Part shown: positions 6,474-8,638 of the stretch, piece by piece | How the letters are laid out: each line of letters begins with the position of its first letter | Position numbering within the stretch: position 1 is the stretch's first letter | Assembly: GCA_023387295.1 (NCBI GenBank) | Contig: JAEWIG010000049.1 | Location: 1-8,638 of the forward strand | Origin: Bacillota bacterium | GTDB taxonomy: Bacteria; Bacillota; Bacilli; Bacillales; Cytobacillaceae | DNA: 8,638 nt | Direction of reading: 5' to 3' | Position numbers and translations under genes: made by a program | The notes under the pieces: generated by a model | Seen by the model: the letters and a program-made list of their open reading frames with translations, nothing else | The model's database searches: none | What the model was told of the DNA's origin: nothing

Positions 6474-6624
6474 GTTGTTTGGAGCGGAGGACACTTGACT
6501 CCTCGAAAATGCATCCGCATTTTCTTCGTGCGCTGCTCATTCAAGGAAGCTTATTCAATGTCCTGCGGGAATGGAGGCTCACGTCACTCCCCGCGATCGC
6601 TGCGTGCCCGTAGCGGAAATCAAC
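6474..6624 (+). repeat. GC-rich dispersed repeat element, copy 2 (rearranged)
   Basis: This shares ordered blocks with the element at 671-851: TTGGAGCGGA (6479-6488), GACTCCT (6497-6503), TCCTGCGGGA (6561-6570), GGAGGCTC (6573-6580) and AGCGGAAATCAAC (6612-6624). The ends GTTG and CAAC are inverted. In copy 1 GACTCCT runs directly into GCGGGA. Here 57 bases (6504-6560) lie between two TCCT tetranucleotides, including a perfect 8-bp hairpin GAAAATGC/GCATTTTC (6505-6512 and 6517-6524). It fills most of the gap between ftsY and ylxM. A short open frame through it (6495-6686) has no ribosome binding site and looks non-coding. Confidence 0.7.
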
Positions 6625-6677
6625 GGGCAAAATTTGAAGGCAAAAGGTTTTACAGCCTGTTAATCTGCGATAAACGC

Positions 6678-6706
6678 TTGACTTAAAACACTGTTCTCTG
6701 TAAAAT
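6678..6706 (+). promoter_or_regulatory. sigma-A promoter of ylxM-ffh
   Basis: TTGACT (6678-6683, five of six consensus bases) and TAAAAT (6701-6706, five of six) are separated by the ideal 17 bases. The start of transcription is expected near 6712-6714. It lies right after a strong terminator and the repeat element, so ylxM-ffh appears to be expressed separately from ftsY. Confidence 0.85.
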
Positions 6707-6715
6707 ATGTATGTA

Positions 6716-6765
6716 AAGGCTTTTCACTTAACAAAGAAAAGCTTTAGGCTCGTGGCCAAAGCTTT
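6716..6765 (+). promoter_or_regulatory. ylxM leader with two mutually exclusive hairpins
   Basis: Hairpin A pairs AAGGCTTTT (6716-6724) with AAAAGCTTT (6737-6745), 9 bp with one G-T wobble. Hairpin B pairs AAAGCTTT plus GGC (6738-6749, one bulged A at 6746) with GCC plus AAAGCTTT (6755-6765), 11 bp with a TCGTG loop. Both need bases 6738-6745, so they cannot form together. Hairpin B ends eight bases before the ylxM ribosome binding site (GGGGGA at 6773-6778). The function is unknown; it is not a riboswitch class I recognise. Confidence 0.5.
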
Positions 6766-6784
6766 CACAAATGGGGGAATGGCG

Positions 6785-7117
6785 ATGTTAGAAAAGACAA
6801 CGAGAATGAATTTTCTTTATGATTTTTATCAATCGTTGTTAACTCCTAAACAACGAAGCTATATGTCCCTTTATTATTTGGATGATTTTTCTCTTGGAGA
6901 AATTGCGGAAGAGTATGATGTTAGTCGTCAAGCGGTGTATGACAACATTAAGAGGACGGAAGCAATGCTTGAAGAGTATGAGGAAAAGCTGTTATTATTT
7001 CATAAATTTCAAGAGCGAAGTAAAATTGTTGCCGATATTAAAGAAAAGCTTAATGAAGATTTGAGCAGTAATAAGGCAATTATTGAAGCATTTTCAGAGC
7101 TTGAGAAATTAGATTAG
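6785..7117 (+). CDS. ylxM: YlxM family helix-turn-helix protein (SRP-operon protein)
   Basis: This 110-residue cytoplasmic protein has a sigma-70 region 4-like helix-turn-helix at about 36-57 (FSLGEIAEEYDVSRQAVYDNIK), followed by a charged helical tail rich in Glu and Lys. Family members are encoded next to ffh in many Firmicutes; a role in SRP function or its regulation has been proposed, and the biochemical function in Bacillus is not settled as far as I know. I chose ATG 6785 because GGGGGA (6773-6778) lies six bases upstream and the length matches the 110 residues I recall for B. subtilis YlxM. In-frame ATG 6779 directly abuts that site, and ATG 6707 precedes the expected transcription start. 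The ffh ribosome binding site overlaps its stop codon, so the two are tightly linked. Confidence 0.93.
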   Translation: MLEKTTRMNFLYDFYQSLLTPKQRSYMSLYYLDDFSLGEIAEEYDVSRQAVYDNIKRTEAMLEEYEEKLLLFHKFQERSKIVADIKEKLNEDLSSNKAIIEAFSELEKLD

Positions 7118-7128
7118 GAGGCGGCAAG

Positions 7129-8481
7129 ATGGCATTTGAAGGGTTAGCCGACCGTCTGCAGAATACAATCCAAAAAATCCGCGGCAAAGGAAAAATTAAT
7201 GAGGCGGATGTAAAAGAAATGATGCGCGAAGTTCGTCTTGCGCTTTTAGAAGCAGACGTTAACTTTAAGGTCGTCAAGGAATTTGTAAAAAAAGTAAGTG
7301 AACGAGCTGTTGGGCAAGAAGTATTAAAAAGCTTAACACCTGGACAACATGTTGTTAAAGTTGTTAAGGAAGAGTTAACGGAGTTAATGGGTGGCGAGCA
7401 AAGTAAAATTGCTGTTTCCAATCGTCCACCAACTGTTATTATGATGGTTGGCTTGCAAGGGGCAGGTAAAACGACTACAACTGGGAAACTTGCCAACTTG
7501 TTGCGTAAGAAATACAATCGAAACCCGATGCTTGTTGCAGCGGATATTTATCGTCCTGCTGCCATTAAGCAGCTAGAAACTCTAGGTAAACAATTAAATA
7601 TGCCGGTTTTTTCACTTGGTGATCAGGTTAGTCCAGTTGAAATTGCCAAGCAAGCTATAGCAAAGGCGAAGGAAGAGCATAATGATTATGTTCTGATTGA
7701 TACTGCAGGTAGATTACATGTCGATGAAGATTTGATGGAGGAGCTTAAAGAAATCAAAGAGATTTCTAAGCCTGATGAAATCTTTCTCGTTGTAGATGCC
7801 ATGACAGGACAGGATGCAATTAATGTGGCGCAAAGCTTTAATGATCTTCTTGGATTAACAGGGGTTGTGTTAACAAAACTAGATGGTGATACCCGTGGGG
7901 GAGCAGCTTTATCGATTAGATCTGTAACAAATACCCCAATTAAGTTTATTGGTCTTGGTGAAAAGCTGGATGCCTTAGAACCTTTCCATCCGGAACGTAT
8001 GGCTTCTCGTATTTTAGGTATGGGAGACGTGCTCACGCTTATTGAAAAGGCTCAAGCCAATGTTGACGAAGAAAAAGCCAAAGAGCTTCAGCAAAAAATG
8101 CGGACAGCTTCGTTTACATTTGATGACTTTTTAGAGCAATTAGGTCAGGTTCGCAGCATGGGTCCACTTGATGAACTACTAAAAATGATGCCTGGAGCCA
8201 ATAAAATTAAAGGTTTGAATAATCTTCAAATTGATGAAAAGCAAATTAAACATGTCGAGGCTATCATTCAATCGATGACTAAGGAAGAGAAAACACATCC
8301 GGAAACGATTAATGCAAGTCGTCGTAAGCGAATTGCAAAGGGAAGCGGAAGAACTGTTCCTGAAGTAAATCGGCTACTAAAGCAATTTGAAGACATGAAA
8401 AAAATGATGAAACAAATGACAGGCATGCAAACAAAAGGTAAGAAAAGAGGCGGATTTAAGCTTCCGTTCAATCCTTTTTAA
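7129..8481 (+). CDS. ffh: signal recognition particle protein Ffh (SRP54)
   Basis: Ffh binds the SRP RNA and the signal sequences of nascent membrane and secreted proteins, then docks with FtsY through paired GTPase domains. The 450-residue protein has an N domain (about 1-87) and a G domain with G1 GLQGAGKT (108-115), DIYRPAA (139-145), G3 DTAGR (191-195), G4 TKLDGD (249-254) and GLGEK (275-279). The methionine-rich M domain (about 300-440) includes the finger loop near 340-360, the RNA-binding helix-turn-helix segment SRRKRIAKGSG (397-407) and MKKMMKQMTGM (423-433). ATG 7129 follows AGGAGG (7116-7121) by seven bases; that site overlaps the ylxM stop, so translation is likely coupled. The SRP RNA gene itself is not in this window. 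The gene looks intact and typical. Confidence 0.98.
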   Translation: MAFEGLADRLQNTIQKIRGKGKINEADVKEMMREVRLALLEADVNFKVVKEFVKKVSERAVGQEVLKSLTPGQHVVKVVKEELTELMGGEQSKIAVSNRPPTVIMMVGLQGAGKTTTTGKLANLLRKKYNRNPMLVAADIYRPAAIKQLETLGKQLNMPVFSLGDQVSPVEIAKQAIAKAKEEHNDYVLIDTAGRLHVDEDLMEELKEIKEISKPDEIFLVVDAMTGQDAINVAQSFNDLLGLTGVVLTKLDGDTRGGAALSIRSVTNTPIKFIGLGEKLDALEPFHPERMASRILGMGDVLTLIEKAQANVDEEKAKELQQKMRTASFTFDDFLEQLGQVRSMGPLDELLKMMPGANKIKGLNNLQIDEKQIKHVEAIIQSMTKEEKTHPETINASRRKRIAKGSGRTVPEVNRLLKQFEDMKKMMKQMTGMQTKGKKRGGFKLPFNPF

Positions 8482-8494
8482 AAAAAAATTATAC

Positions 8495-8516
8495 TGTAAA
8501 GAAAAAACTCTTTACA
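8495..8516. repeat. 7-bp inverted repeat over the rpsP -35 box
   Basis: TGTAAAG (8495-8501) and CTTTACA (8510-8516) flank an 8-base A-rich spacer. The right arm contains the whole candidate -35 hexamer. It could be an operator, or chance in AT-rich DNA. No T-run follows, so it is not a convincing ffh terminator. Confidence 0.5.
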
Positions 8517-8539
8517 AACTATTTATTAATTGATAATAT
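8511..8539 (+). promoter_or_regulatory. putative sigma-A promoter of rpsP
   Basis: TTTACA (8511-8516, five of six consensus bases) and TAATAT (8534-8539) are separated by 17 bases. TGA at 8531-8533 gives an extended -10 (TGnTAATAT). Transcription would begin near 8546. No terminator is visible after ffh, so read-through from ylxM-ffh into rpsP is also possible. Confidence 0.7.
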
Positions 8540-8576
8540 ACTATCTTGTGTGAAACTATTCGGAGGTGCTTTAATA

Positions 8577-8638
8577 ATGGCAGTAAAAATTCGTTTAAAA
8601 CGTATGGGAGCTAATAAATCTCCTTTCTATCGTATCGT
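8577..8638 (+). CDS. rpsP: 30S ribosomal protein S16, N-terminal fragment
   Basis: Only the first 20 codons and two bases of the next lie inside the window. The residues MAVKIRLKRMGANKSPFYRI are the conserved, basic start of ribosomal protein S16, which helps assemble and stabilise the 30S subunit. GGAGGTG (8562-8568) lies eight bases before ATG 8577, a strong ribosome binding site. In Bacillus, rpsP is known to begin a group continuing with a KH-domain protein, rimM, trmD and rplS, which would lie downstream. The call rests on the N-terminus plus the conserved ffh-rpsP order. Confidence 0.95.
   Translation, partial: MAVKIRLKRMGANKSPFYRI

Noticed and set aside
6495..6686. 63-residue open frame between ftsY and ylxM
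   Set aside because: It runs through repeat copy 2 into the ylxM promoter, has no ribosome binding site and encodes no recognisable motif.
6707..6784. Known riboswitch or T-box in the ylxM leader
   Set aside because: The leader is only about 72 nt with two simple stems, and I see none of the conserved cores of T-box, SAM, purine, glycine or other classes I know.
6419..6784. SRP RNA (scRNA) gene near ffh
   Set aside because: The gap shows the repeat element, a promoter and a short leader only; I do not see the conserved SRP domain IV hairpin.
7080..7517. 145-residue minus-strand open frame opposite ylxM/ffh
   Set aside because: It is an antisense shadow over two clear genes, with no promoter or ribosome binding site seen.

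Overview
This window is a housekeeping segment from a low-GC Gram-positive bacterium of the family Bacillaceae. The gene order fabG - acpP - rnc - smc - ftsY - ylxM - ffh - rpsP, all on the plus strand, matches my recollection of the Bacillus subtilis chromosome. The proteins agree closely with the Bacillus versions in motifs and length. Ribosome binding sites are strong and purine-rich, and coding DNA is AT-rich. I cannot name the species from this sequence.

Layout. Positions 1-97 hold the last codons of fabG (fatty-acid synthesis). A short promoter region leads to acpP (acyl carrier protein), followed by a hairpin terminator. The next ~490 bases (457-948) have no gene. They hold a 54-bp imperfect palindrome, a second terminator-like hairpin, a GC-rich dispersed-repeat-like element and small inverted repeats just before rnc. 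rnc (RNase III), smc (chromosome condensation ATPase) and ftsY (SRP receptor) follow as a likely operon, with a perfect 13-bp hairpin between smc and ftsY and a strong terminator after ftsY. A 408-base gap (6377-6784) carries a second, rearranged copy of the repeat element, a good sigma-A promoter and a leader with two overlapping hairpins. It leads to ylxM and ffh (SRP GTPase). After ffh another promoter precedes rpsP (ribosomal protein S16), which runs off the window.

How the genes work together. FabG and AcpP belong to type II fatty-acid synthesis. Ffh binds signal sequences with the SRP RNA, FtsY receives the complex at the membrane, and YlxM is a small helix-turn-helix protein conserved next to ffh. 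SMC compacts and segregates chromosomes with ScpA/ScpB, and RNase III cuts double-stranded RNA.

The genes look ordinary and I see no new defence, mobile or metabolic system. The less ordinary material is between the genes: two related copies of a GC-rich repeat, one with a 57-nt internal insertion bordered by TCCT; a long palindrome upstream of the RNase III gene; and mutually exclusive hairpins in the ylxM-ffh leader. Three genes (rnc, smc, ylxM) have longest reading frames that begin upstream of the start supported by the ribosome binding site, so I give corrected starts.
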